Assembly (NCBI GenBank): GCA_002373715.1
Contig: DFLI01000143.1
Span: 12,170 to 31,697, forward strand
Source of the DNA: Bacteroidales bacterium UBA3623
GTDB lineage: Bacteria; Bacteroidota; Bacteroidia; Bacteroidales; UBA932
Reading direction: 5' to 3'
Length of the DNA: 19,528 nt
The position numbers and the translations under genes are program-made. Shown piece after piece: positions 1 through 6,292 of this stretch (its first letter is position 1; each line of letters opens with the position of its first letter). The notes beneath the pieces are model-generated. The model ran no database searches, was not told where the DNA came from, and worked only from the letters and a program-made list of their open reading frames with translations.

Positions 1-1124
1 CCTTCGCGGCGCATGGTTTCAATGAGCACCGACAGATGCAGAACGCCTCGGCCATACACTACGAAGCTATCGGCATTGATGCCGGGCTTTACGCGCAGAG
101 CCAGGTTCTTTTCCAGTTCCTTCTCCAGGCGCTCCTTGATGTGACGGGAGGTTACAAATTTACCGTCCTTGCCGAAGAAGGGGCTGTTGTTAATCATGAA
201 GAGCATGCTCATGGTGGGCTCGTCCACGGCGATGGGCGGCAGAGCCTCGGGATTCTCGAAATCGGCAATGGTATCTCCGATTTCGAAGCCTTCGATACCC
301 ACTACGGCGCAGATGTCACCGCACTGGACCTCGTCCACATTGGCTTTGCCCAGGCCTTCGAAGACCATGAGCTGCTTGATTTTGCTCTTTTCTATGATGT
401 CGTAGCGCTTGCAAAGGCTTACGGGCATGCCGGTCTTGAGGGTGCCACGGGTGATGCGGCCCACGGCGATACGGCCCACATAGGGGCTGTACTCTAGAGA
501 AGAAACCAGCATCTGAGGGGTACCTTCCCTCATTTCAGGAGCAGGAATCTCTTCCAGAATGGTGTCCAGCAGGGCGGTGATGTCCTGGGTGGGCTGCTTC
601 CAGTCCTTGGCCATCCAACCCTGTTTGGCGCTGCCGTAGATGGTCTTGAAGTCCAGCTGGTCTTCATTGGCACCCAGGTTGAACATGAGTTCGAACACTT
701 CTTCCTGCACCTCGTCGGGACGGCAGTTGGGCTTGTCCACCTTGTTAATGACCACGATGGGTTTCTTGCCCATCTCGATGGCCTTGTTCAGCACGAAACG
801 CGTCTGAGGCATGCAACCCTCGAATGCGTCTACCAGCAGGAGTACGCCGTCGGCCATGTTAAGCACACGCTCTACCTCTCCACCGAAGTCGGAGTGGCCG
901 GGAGTGTCAATGATGTTGATTTTTACGCCCTTATACGTTACCGAAACGTTCTTGGCGAGAATGGTGATGCCGCGCTCACGCTCCAAGTCGTTGTTGTCCA
1001 GGATAAGATTTCCCAGATCTTCCGGCTTGCGCACCAGGTTGGCCTGGTAGATCATGCGGTCCACAAGGGTGGTTTTACCGTGGTCTACGTGGGCGATGAT
1101 GGCGATGTTTCTGATGTCCTGCAT
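1..1124 (-). CDS. typA: Translational GTPase TypA/BipA, N-terminal part (runs off the left edge)
   Basis: This is a ribosome-binding GTPase of the EF-G/LepA superfamily, a cytoplasmic protein linked to ribosome assembly and stress or cold adaptation. The start is the ATG at 1124, giving [19 protein letters not shown]; 374 codons are visible of about 600 usual for the family, so the C-terminal third is outside the window. The GTP-binding motifs are all present: G1 AHVDHGKT (residues 11-18), switch I RGITI (51-55), G3 DTPGH (73-77), G4 NKVD (127-130) and G5 SAK (165-167). An EF-Tu domain-2-like beta-barrel region follows ([17 protein letters not shown]), and the visible end contains [13 protein letters not shown], the TypA version of the EF-G domain III region. 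It is transcribed leftwards from its own promoter at 1159-1189. Its neighbour on the right is divergent and functionally unrelated. Reading frame and motifs are intact. Confidence 0.97.
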   Translation of the reverse strand, partial: MQDIRNIAIIAHVDHGKTTLVDRMIYQANLVRKPEDLGNLILDNNDLERERGITILAKNVSVTYKGVKINIIDTPGHSDFGGEVERVLNMADGVLLLVDAFEGCMPQTRFVLNKAIEMGKKPIVVINKVDKPNCRPDEVQEEVFELMFNLGANEDQLDFKTIYGSAKQGWMAKDWKQPTQDITALLDTILEEIPAPEMREGTPQMLVSSLEYSPYVGRIAVGRITRGTLKTGMPVSLCKRYDIIEKSKIKQLMVFEGLGKANVDEVQCGDICAVVGIEGFEIGDTIADFENPEALPPIAVDEPTMSMLFMINNSPFFGKDGKFVTSRHIKERLEKELEKNLALRVKPGINADSFVVYGRGVLHLSVLIETMRRE

Positions 1125-1158
1125 ATTGTGTTGATTCTTATCTTCTTAAAAAAGCGCG

Positions 1159-1189
1159 CAAAGATACGATTTTTCTTCGAAAGAGACAA
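1159..1189 (-). promoter_or_regulatory. Bacteroidota-type promoter of typA
   Basis: Read on the minus strand, a TTG box (1189-1187) is followed after 20 nt by TATCTTTG (1166-1159), an exact match to the TAnnTTTG -7 consensus of Bacteroidota sigma-ABfr. The typA ATG lies 34 nt beyond the end of the -7 box, leaving a leader of about 30 nt. Confidence 0.75.
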
Positions 1190-1206
1190 CTTGTGCACGC
1201 GTCTGT

Positions 1207-1310
1207 TGAAACGGATAATTTTTTGAAATGCGGCCTGGAGGGGCTTGGAGGGCCGATGTTGGCGCGACAAAAACGCCGAAATATAAAATTTGCAGCAATT
1301 ATCCGTTTCA
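1207..1310. repeat. Perfect 14-bp inverted repeat flanking a 76-nt segment
   Basis: The left arm TGAAACGGATAATT (1207-1220) and the right arm AATTATCCGTTTCA (1297-1310) are exact reverse complements, separated by 76 nt. The next base outside and the next base inside do not pair, so the arms end sharply. The enclosed segment holds a near-promoter TAAAATTTG (1284-1292, one base longer than TAnnTTTG) with a TTG at 1259-1261. Read from the other strand it holds TATATTTC (one mismatch to the -7 consensus). A third partial copy of the core, ACGGATAA, occurs in direct orientation at 1383-1390. The repeat could be a binding site pair, or the ends of an invertible promoter segment; neither is proven by the sequence. 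Confidence 0.8.
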
Positions 1311-1318
1311 CGCTCTTC

Positions 1319-1350
1319 AAAAAACGGCCTTCCAGGGTCCTGGGAGGCCG
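1319..1350 (-). terminator. Rho-independent terminator, minus strand
   Basis: A 12-bp GC-rich stem (1325-1336 with 1339-1350, one G-U pair) closes a 2-nt GT loop. Read on the minus strand it is followed by six T (complement of A 1319-1324). On the plus strand no T-tract follows. It sits upstream of typA and would stop antisense transcription coming from the lipoprotein operon before it reaches typA. No minus-strand gene that needs it is visible. Confidence 0.6.
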
Positions 1351-1374
1351 AAAATGCAGTTAAACGTTTCATTA

Positions 1375-1405
1375 TTCGTTACACGGATAAGTTTTCTCAG
1401 CTTTG
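1375..1405 (+). promoter_or_regulatory. Weak candidate promoter for the metallopeptidase/DUF3575/Mfa2 operon
   Basis: TTCG (1375-1378), 19 nt, then CAGCTTTG (1398-1405): each box has one mismatch to TTTG and TAnnTTTG, but the spacing is the same 19 nt as in the stronger promoters of this window, and the ATG at 1423 lies 17 nt downstream. An alternative is the imperfect TAAAATTTG at 1284-1292 inside the inverted-repeat segment. Confidence 0.35.
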
Positions 1406-1422
1406 CAAAAAATAGTTGCGCT

Positions 1423-3000
1423 ATGAAAAGAAAAATCCTCTTCTTATTGCCGCTCTGCGTGCTGGTAGCATGCAGCCAGTCGGCAGGACTGGATGACGAG
1501 TGGGGCCAGCAGCCCGACCCCGGCATCCAGCACGGCATGATCCAGCTGGGAGAAAAGCTGGAAGACCCCTACACCGTGGCCAACATGCAAAAGGCCCTGC
1601 AAAACGTTTACGGCACCAAGGCCGAGCGTGTGGACATCACGGCTACCGACCTCTATGTGAGGTTCTTACCCAAAGACAACGACGAGTATATGGCCCTGGT
1701 AAAGTCCGGCCTGTACCTGTTGGACCATCCCATGGACTACAGTATCCTGCGGGAAGGAGACTACTATCAGGACCCCGAGGTGGGAAACGAGGCCATTACC
1801 TGGCAGTATGCGGTAGTGCCGCGCGAATTCCAGTTTCCCTCGGGCGTCAAGTATGAGATCTTGGACGACGTATACATCTCCGAGCATGCCCCCACCACCC
1901 GGGCCGATGAGGGCATTGACTGGGGCTTGGTGGAGAAGGAAGCCTATCGGCTCACCGGCAACGAAGACCTCTGGTGCGAGCCCACCAAGGCAACTTCGGG
2001 GGCACCCAGCGGCCGAATTACCATTGAAGACCCGCAGTTCAGCGGAGGCAAGCCCTTCGGGGTGGCCGGTGTGCAGGTGGCGGCCAACATTTTCGTGAAG
2101 ATTGCCACCACTTACACCGACCGCGACGGCTACTACCAGATGAGTAAAACCTTCTCCGGCCAGCCGCGTTATCGCCTGGTTTTCAGCAACGAGAAAGGCT
2201 TTAACATTGGTTTTAACTTCCTCCTGGTTCCGGCTTCCGTGAGCACCCTGGGTAAGGGAGAGCCGTCGGGAATAGATCTGCACGTGAGCCAGAAAGACAG
2301 TGAGGGCGCTCTGTTCCGCCGCTGCGTAGTGAACAATGCCGCTTACGACTATTATTCGCGCTGCACGGAGGACGACTTGGACGTAGCGCCCCCGCCCGGA
2401 GACCTCCGCATTTGGATTTTCCCCGACCTCAAATGCTCCAGCGCCAATATGCTGCACCATGGGGCCTTCCTCACCCATACCGTCATTGTGGCTTATCTGA
2501 AAGAATACCTTCCTCTGGTGAAACTGTTCATGCCGGACGTTACCATCGGCACCAAAGAACTGACCTACGCCCAAATCTACGAAACCGTGGTGCACGAATT
2601 GGCTCACACCAGCCACTTTGCGCAGGTGGGGAACGATTTCTGGACCCCTTACATAGACTATGTCCTCCTCTCTTTCGTTACCGAAGGAGGCCGAGCCTAT
2701 GGCAGTGGATCGGCCGATAATGCCAACTACTGTGAGATAGGAGAAATGTGGGCCTATTTCATGCAGGAAGCGCTCAAAAAGGACCGCTATGGCGGCACCA
2801 TCAAGCAGTTTGGCAACAACTTCTGGTTCAAGCCGGACATCTTCACTTACCTGTACGAGCGGGGCATTTCCCGGGGAGAGATTTTCAGAGCGCTCACGGC
2901 CGAAGTGACCAGTACCGAAGATTTGAAAGAGGAGCTTATAACCCAGCTCCCGGACCGTGAAACCGTCATAACCCAAACCTTCAAACATTATGGCAAATAG
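1423..3000 (+). CDS. Exported lipoprotein with HELAH zinc-metallopeptidase motif
   Basis: This is a 525-residue putative cell-surface or periplasmic lipoprotein. The open frame extends upstream to 1228, but the ATG at 1423 gives a proper lipoprotein signal peptide (MKRKILFLLPLCVLVAC, lipobox LVAC with C17), so that start is chosen. Residues about 205-300 look like a carboxypeptidase-regulatory-like beta-sandwich (GVAGVQVAANIFVK then TDRDGYYQ). The C-terminal half has VVHELAHTSHFA, an HExxH zinc site with H391, E392 and H395. GEMWAYFM follows, in which E441 is a plausible third zinc ligand as in gluzincins. This points to a metallopeptidase, but no family was identified with certainty and a non-catalytic metal site is possible. 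It is the first gene of a three-gene unit; its last 11 nt overlap the DUF3575 gene, implying translational coupling. Confidence 0.85.
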   Translation: MKRKILFLLPLCVLVACSQSAGLDDEWGQQPDPGIQHGMIQLGEKLEDPYTVANMQKALQNVYGTKAERVDITATDLYVRFLPKDNDEYMALVKSGLYLLDHPMDYSILREGDYYQDPEVGNEAITWQYAVVPREFQFPSGVKYEILDDVYISEHAPTTRADEGIDWGLVEKEAYRLTGNEDLWCEPTKATSGAPSGRITIEDPQFSGGKPFGVAGVQVAANIFVKIATTYTDRDGYYQMSKTFSGQPRYRLVFSNEKGFNIGFNFLLVPASVSTLGKGEPSGIDLHVSQKDSEGALFRRCVVNNAAYDYYSRCTEDDLDVAPPPGDLRIWIFPDLKCSSANMLHHGAFLTHTVIVAYLKEYLPLVKLFMPDVTIGTKELTYAQIYETVVHELAHTSHFAQVGNDFWTPYIDYVLLSFVTEGGRAYGSGSADNANYCEIGEMWAYFMQEALKKDRYGGTIKQFGNNFWFKPDIFTYLYERGISRGEIFRALTAEVTSTEDLKEELITQLPDRETVITQTFKHYGK

Positions 3001-3550
3001 ACTAAAACACCTCCTTTTGGCAGCGGGCCTGATGGCCCTCTGCCTTAGCGCCCATGCCCAGCAGTGGGCCGTCCAGACCAATCTGGTGGATTATGCCAAT
3101 TTCGGCACTCTTAATATTGAAGGCGGCGTGGCCTTCAGCCAGCACTGGAGCGCTACGGCTGTGGCCAAGCTGAATCCCTTCCACTATAAGAAGAACGGTG
3201 AGCCCCTTTCGGCCCGGCAGCAAGTGCTGGGAGCAGGTGTGCGCTGGTGGCCCTGGCATGTGTATTCCGGCTGGTGGGCGGGAACCCGCCTCCAGTACCA
3301 GGAATACAACCGGGGCGGCATCAAAAGCCCCCTTACCGACGAAGGAAACCGTTACGGAATAGGTCTTTCCGGAGGCTACTCCTATATGATTAACCCTCAC
3401 CTGAACGTAGATATTGGCATTGGAGTATGGGGCGGCTGGGACCGCTACACTACCTACTCCTGCCCGGTATGCGGGCTGGTGAAAGACAAGGGAGACCGGG
3501 CCTTCATCCTCCCCAACGACCTCCTGCTGGCTTTGGTTTATGTTTTCTAA
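2990..3550 (+). CDS. DUF3575-family outer-membrane-type protein
   Basis: This 186-residue exported protein has a classical signal peptide ending AHA-QQ (cleavage after residue 23). The body is rich in aromatic and glycine residues, with alternating strands (WSATAVAKLNPFHY, GVRWWPWHVYSGWWAG, LSGGYSYMINPHLNVDIG) and a final LLLALVYVF ending in an aromatic residue. These are hallmarks of a small outer-membrane beta-barrel. The CPVCG motif (C158-C161) near the C-terminus is typical of DUF3575 proteins. In Bacteroidales these are commonly encoded just before FimB/Mfa2-like fimbrial proteins, as here, but their molecular role is not established. The gene overlaps its upstream neighbour by 11 nt and its downstream neighbour by 11 nt, so the three are almost certainly co-translated. 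Confidence 0.88.
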   Translation: MANRLKHLLLAAGLMALCLSAHAQQWAVQTNLVDYANFGTLNIEGGVAFSQHWSATAVAKLNPFHYKKNGEPLSARQQVLGAGVRWWPWHVYSGWWAGTRLQYQEYNRGGIKSPLTDEGNRYGIGLSGGYSYMINPHLNVDIGIGVWGGWDRYTTYSCPVCGLVKDKGDRAFILPNDLLLALVYVF

Positions 3551-4280
3551 GACCATAGGAATCTGCGCGGGCCTTATGGTCCTGCTTTCCTGCTCGGTGA
3601 AAGAGAACAGGGTATTGTGTCCCTGCGTCCTGAGCATAGACTTGCAGGACCTTCCCGGCCCCGTGAGCGTGCAGGTGGTGGCCGGAGATTACCAGGCCAC
3701 GTACAGTGCCAAACAAGATACGGTAATGGTGGTGCAGGCCCCGAAGGGCAAAATCCGCCTTTTGGCGGTGTGCGGAGCCAAGCTGGAACCGGAAGAAAAC
3801 CTGGAAATTCCTTTTGGCTACGATTGTCCGCCCCTCTATTTGTATTCCGGACTGGTAAATACTCTCTGTGACTCAACAAGCGTATCGGTAGAGCTGAACA
3901 AGCATTTCTGCACCCTTTCGCTCAGTTTTGACGGACCGGAGGGCTGGGGAGAGCCCTACTGGGCCCAGATTCGGGGCCAGGTGAACGGCCTGGACCGAGA
4001 TGGCCAGCCGGTGGAAGGAGACTTCTCCTGCCGACTGGACACGGGCTTCACCGCCCGCCTTCCCCGCCAAAGCCCGGACGATGAACTTTGGCTGGATATA
4101 ACCATGCCTGACAGCGTTGTCCGCACCTTCGCCCTGGGCACCTACATGCAGCGCGCCGGCTACGACTGGACCGCTCCCAATCTGGACGACCTCCCCCTTC
4201 AAATCCAACTTTCCGTCACCGAACTCCTCGTTCACTCCAACCTCTGGAAAACCGTCGTCCCGGTAGACGTGGATATCTGA
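3540..4280 (+). CDS. FimB/Mfa2-like fimbrial anchor lipoprotein
   Basis: This 246-residue lipoprotein has signal MFSKTIGICAGLMVLLSC (lipobox LLSC, C18). It then shows the N-terminal signature seen in FimB/Mfa2 (DUF1812) proteins, CPCVLSIDL (C27, C29), at the start of the first beta-sandwich. The rest is beta-rich with short strands and no further recognisable motif. Mfa2/FimB proteins anchor or terminate type V fimbriae of Bacteroidales at the outer membrane. The context of a DUF3575 gene directly upstream is the usual arrangement. No major fimbrillin gene is adjacent, so the protein may serve a different surface structure or work with the metallopeptidase lipoprotein two genes upstream. The ATG at 3540 lies inside the DUF3575 gene. 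The operon ends with no clear terminator before the tRNA promoter. Confidence 0.75.
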   Translation: MFSKTIGICAGLMVLLSCSVKENRVLCPCVLSIDLQDLPGPVSVQVVAGDYQATYSAKQDTVMVVQAPKGKIRLLAVCGAKLEPEENLEIPFGYDCPPLYLYSGLVNTLCDSTSVSVELNKHFCTLSLSFDGPEGWGEPYWAQIRGQVNGLDRDGQPVEGDFSCRLDTGFTARLPRQSPDDELWLDITMPDSVVRTFALGTYMQRAGYDWTAPNLDDLPLQIQLSVTELLVHSNLWKTVVPVDVDI

Positions 4281-4288
4281 AAAATTTA

Positions 4289-4319
4289 TTTGGACTTTCA
4301 AAAAAAGTGCGTATATTTG
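4289..4319 (+). promoter_or_regulatory. Promoter of tRNA-Leu
   Basis: TTTG (4289-4292), 19 nt, then TATATTTG (4312-4319) match the Bacteroidota -33/-7 consensus exactly. The tRNA 5' end is 16 nt beyond the -7 box. Confidence 0.85.
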
Positions 4320-4334
4320 CAGTCCCAAATTGAT

Positions 4335-4418
4335 GCGCGGATGGCGGAATTGGTAGACGCGCTACTCTCAGGAGGTAGTGTCCGAAAGGACGTGTCAGTT
4401 CGACTCTGATTTCGCGCA
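4335..4418 (+). tRNA. tRNA-Leu (anticodon CAG)
   Basis: This 84-nt class II tRNA has a complete cloverleaf. The acceptor stem GCGCGGA (4335-4341) pairs with TTCGCGC (4411-4417), with one G-U pair. The D arm contains GCG/CGC with a TTGGTAGA loop. The anticodon stem CTACT/GGTAG has loop CTCAGGA, so the anticodon is CAG (4369-4371), reading CUG leucine codons. A long variable arm forms the hairpin GTCC-GAAA-GGAC, as expected for tRNA-Leu, and the T arm is GTCAG-TTCGACT-CTGAT. The discriminator base is A (4418). CCA is not encoded and would be added after transcription. It is followed at once by a terminator, so it is transcribed as a single-gene unit. Confidence 0.96.
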
Positions 4419-4424
4419 CAAAAA

Positions 4425-4452
4425 GGCTCGCAGTTTTGCGAGTCTTTTTTTT
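4425..4452 (+). terminator. Rho-independent terminator of tRNA-Leu
   Basis: The stem GGCTCGCA (4425-4432) pairs with TGCGAGTC (4437-4444) around loop GTTT, with one G-U pair, and is followed by eight T (4445-4452). The last three T plus the next G also form the TTTG -33 box of the downstream promoter. Confidence 0.9.
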
Positions 4453-4480
4453 GTAAATAGCCAAGTTCTGATTAACTTTG
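4450..4480 (+). promoter_or_regulatory. Promoter of the acyltransferase/GH95 unit
   Basis: TTTG (4450-4453) lies in the terminator T-tract, followed after 19 nt by TAACTTTG (4473-4480). Only five bases separate the -7 box from the ATG at 4486, so the transcript should have almost no leader. Confidence 0.75.
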
Positions 4481-4485
4481 TATTT

Positions 4486-6282
4486 ATGGATACGCACAAG
4501 GAAGTCCTTAGCAAGGAAGATATGCAGCGCATGCTGGGCATCAAAGGATGGCTTGGTAAAGGCCTCTCTGGTCTTATCATTAAGGTATTGGAAATTGACA
4601 AGGTGAATCGCGGTCAGGCCAAACGGGCCAACTGTCTGGGCCCGGATTTTGCCAAAGCCATTCTGGAAGACCAAGGGGTAACCTACGACATTCCCGAAGG
4701 CCAGCTGGACAACATTCCCGCAGAAGGTGGTTTCATCACCATTTCCAACCATCACTTTGGCAGCATAGACGGCCTCATCCTCTGTGATTCCGTGGGCCGC
4801 AGAAGAGAAGATTACAAGATCCTCACCACCTTCATGCTGTCGCTCATTCCCAACCTTGCTCCCAACTTCCTGCCGGTAAATAACCTGGGCGGCAAGAACG
4901 ACGCCCGCAGCATCAACAGCATCCGCATGGCCCTTCAGCATATCAAGGACGGCGGTGCGTTGGGCCTTTTCCCTGCCGGAGAAGTGGGTACCTATCAGAA
5001 AGAAGGCAAGCGTACGGCCCTGAAGCCGCATGTGATAGAAGATAAACCCTGGGCTCCCAACATGATCCGCCTCATCCAGAAAAGCGGTCTGCCGGTAGTC
5101 CCCATCTATTTTGACGGAACCAATTCCAAGAGTTTCCACTTCCTCGGAAAAATCCATCCCCGCCTGAGAACGGCGCGTCTTGTTCATGAGCTTTTCAACA
5201 AGCAAGGAACGCACGTGAAGGTTCGCATCGGCCAGCCCATTTCTCCTGAGGAAATGGCCAAATTTGCCAGCACGGAGGAACTTGGCGGCTATCTTCGCAA
5301 CCTCACCTATGCGCTGGAAGTGAATTGTATTCAGGAGTCCAAGAGGGCCGATGTCCAAGTAATGGAGCCCATCGCGGACCCCGTAGATCCGGCCCTGGTA
5401 AAGGCGGAACTGGACAAGATAGCAGACCGCATGCTCTTCGAGTGCGGAGACTACCGCTGCTACTTCACCCAGCCGGACGATGTTCCTGGCATCATGACAG
5501 AAATTGCCCGCCTGCGGGAAGTAACCTTCCGCACGGTGGGGGAGGGCTCGGGCAAAGCCCTGGATACAGATATTTACGACACCTATTATAAACACCTGGT
5601 GCTTTGGAATATTCCAAAAGGCCAGATTGCCGGTGCCTACCGCATGGGCGTAGGGCCGGAGGTGCTCCAAAAGCCGGAAGGCTTCTATACCGCCTCCCTG
5701 TTTGAGTTTAAGGAAGGCTTGAATTCCTATCTGCCCAAGTGCATAGAGTTGGGACGCTCCTTCATAGCTCCGGATTTCCGCAGGGAAGTGCTGCCGCTTA
5801 AGCTACTCTTATCGGGCATTCTTACAGCGTCTGCTCACTGTAAGGGCATTGAATACACCATGGGTCCCGTAAGTGTATCCAGTGATTTTCCCACCTTCTA
5901 CAAGAGCCTTATTCTTCACTTTTTCCTGAAGCATTACTCCATGGAGAACGCGGAGAATATGGTGGGCCCCACCACTCCCTTCACCCCGGATTTCCTCCGC
6001 GTGAACCCGGATGCCCTGCTCGCCGGCTGCAAGTCGGTAGACGACTTAGACCGTCTGTTGCAGTATCTGTCTTCCGGAACGCTACGTCTGCCGGTACTGT
6101 TCAGAAAGTACGCCACCCTGGGTGCCAAGTACCTGGCCTTTAACGTAGACAATGACTTCAACACCCTGGATGCCTTCATTATCCAGTGGGTGGGAGACAT
6201 GCCGGAAAATTCCTTCAACTCTTTCTCCAAGTTTATGCCCGAGGAGAAGAAAGAAGAGTTGCTAGCCCGCCTGAAACACTAA
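4486..6282 (+). CDS. Two-domain acyltransferase: PlsC-like plus OlsB/GlsB-like (amino-acid lipid synthesis)
   Basis: This is a 598-residue fusion. Residues about 60-300 are a PlsC-type acyltransferase: NHHFGSID (88-95) supplies the HX4D catalytic motif (H90, D95), FPAGEVG (162-168) is the acceptor-binding block usually written FPEG, and VPIYFDG is the final block. Residues about 335-560 resemble the hemolysin-like/OlsB N-acyltransferase fold (LWNIPKGQIAGAYRMG, LGRSFIAPDFRR, MGPVSVSSDFP). Bifunctional enzymes of this architecture (OlsF type) make ornithine lipids, and the GlsA/GlsB pair makes glycine lipids in Bacteroides. This protein probably performs both N- and O-acylation of an amino acid; which amino acid cannot be read from sequence. 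The ATG at 4486 is chosen because the promoter lies directly before it; an in-frame extension to 4378 would start inside the tRNA. The GH95 gene follows after 10 nt. Confidence 0.85.
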   Translation: MDTHKEVLSKEDMQRMLGIKGWLGKGLSGLIIKVLEIDKVNRGQAKRANCLGPDFAKAILEDQGVTYDIPEGQLDNIPAEGGFITISNHHFGSIDGLILCDSVGRRREDYKILTTFMLSLIPNLAPNFLPVNNLGGKNDARSINSIRMALQHIKDGGALGLFPAGEVGTYQKEGKRTALKPHVIEDKPWAPNMIRLIQKSGLPVVPIYFDGTNSKSFHFLGKIHPRLRTARLVHELFNKQGTHVKVRIGQPISPEEMAKFASTEELGGYLRNLTYALEVNCIQESKRADVQVMEPIADPVDPALVKAELDKIADRMLFECGDYRCYFTQPDDVPGIMTEIARLREVTFRTVGEGSGKALDTDIYDTYYKHLVLWNIPKGQIAGAYRMGVGPEVLQKPEGFYTASLFEFKEGLNSYLPKCIELGRSFIAPDFRREVLPLKLLLSGILTASAHCKGIEYTMGPVSVSSDFPTFYKSLILHFFLKHYSMENAENMVGPTTPFTPDFLRVNPDALLAGCKSVDDLDRLLQYLSSGTLRLPVLFRKYATLGAKYLAFNVDNDFNTLDAFIIQWVGDMPENSFNSFSKFMPEEKKEELLARLKH

Positions 6283-6292
6283 GCACCAGCCT

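Noticed and set aside
1228..1422. In-frame upstream extension of the metallopeptidase lipoprotein
   Set aside because: It would bury the lipoprotein signal peptide 65 residues inside the protein and cover the inverted repeat and terminator hairpin; the ATG at 1423 is preferred.
4378..4485. In-frame upstream extension of the acyltransferase
   Set aside because: It begins within the tRNA-Leu gene and passes through its terminator; the promoter ends just before the ATG at 4486.
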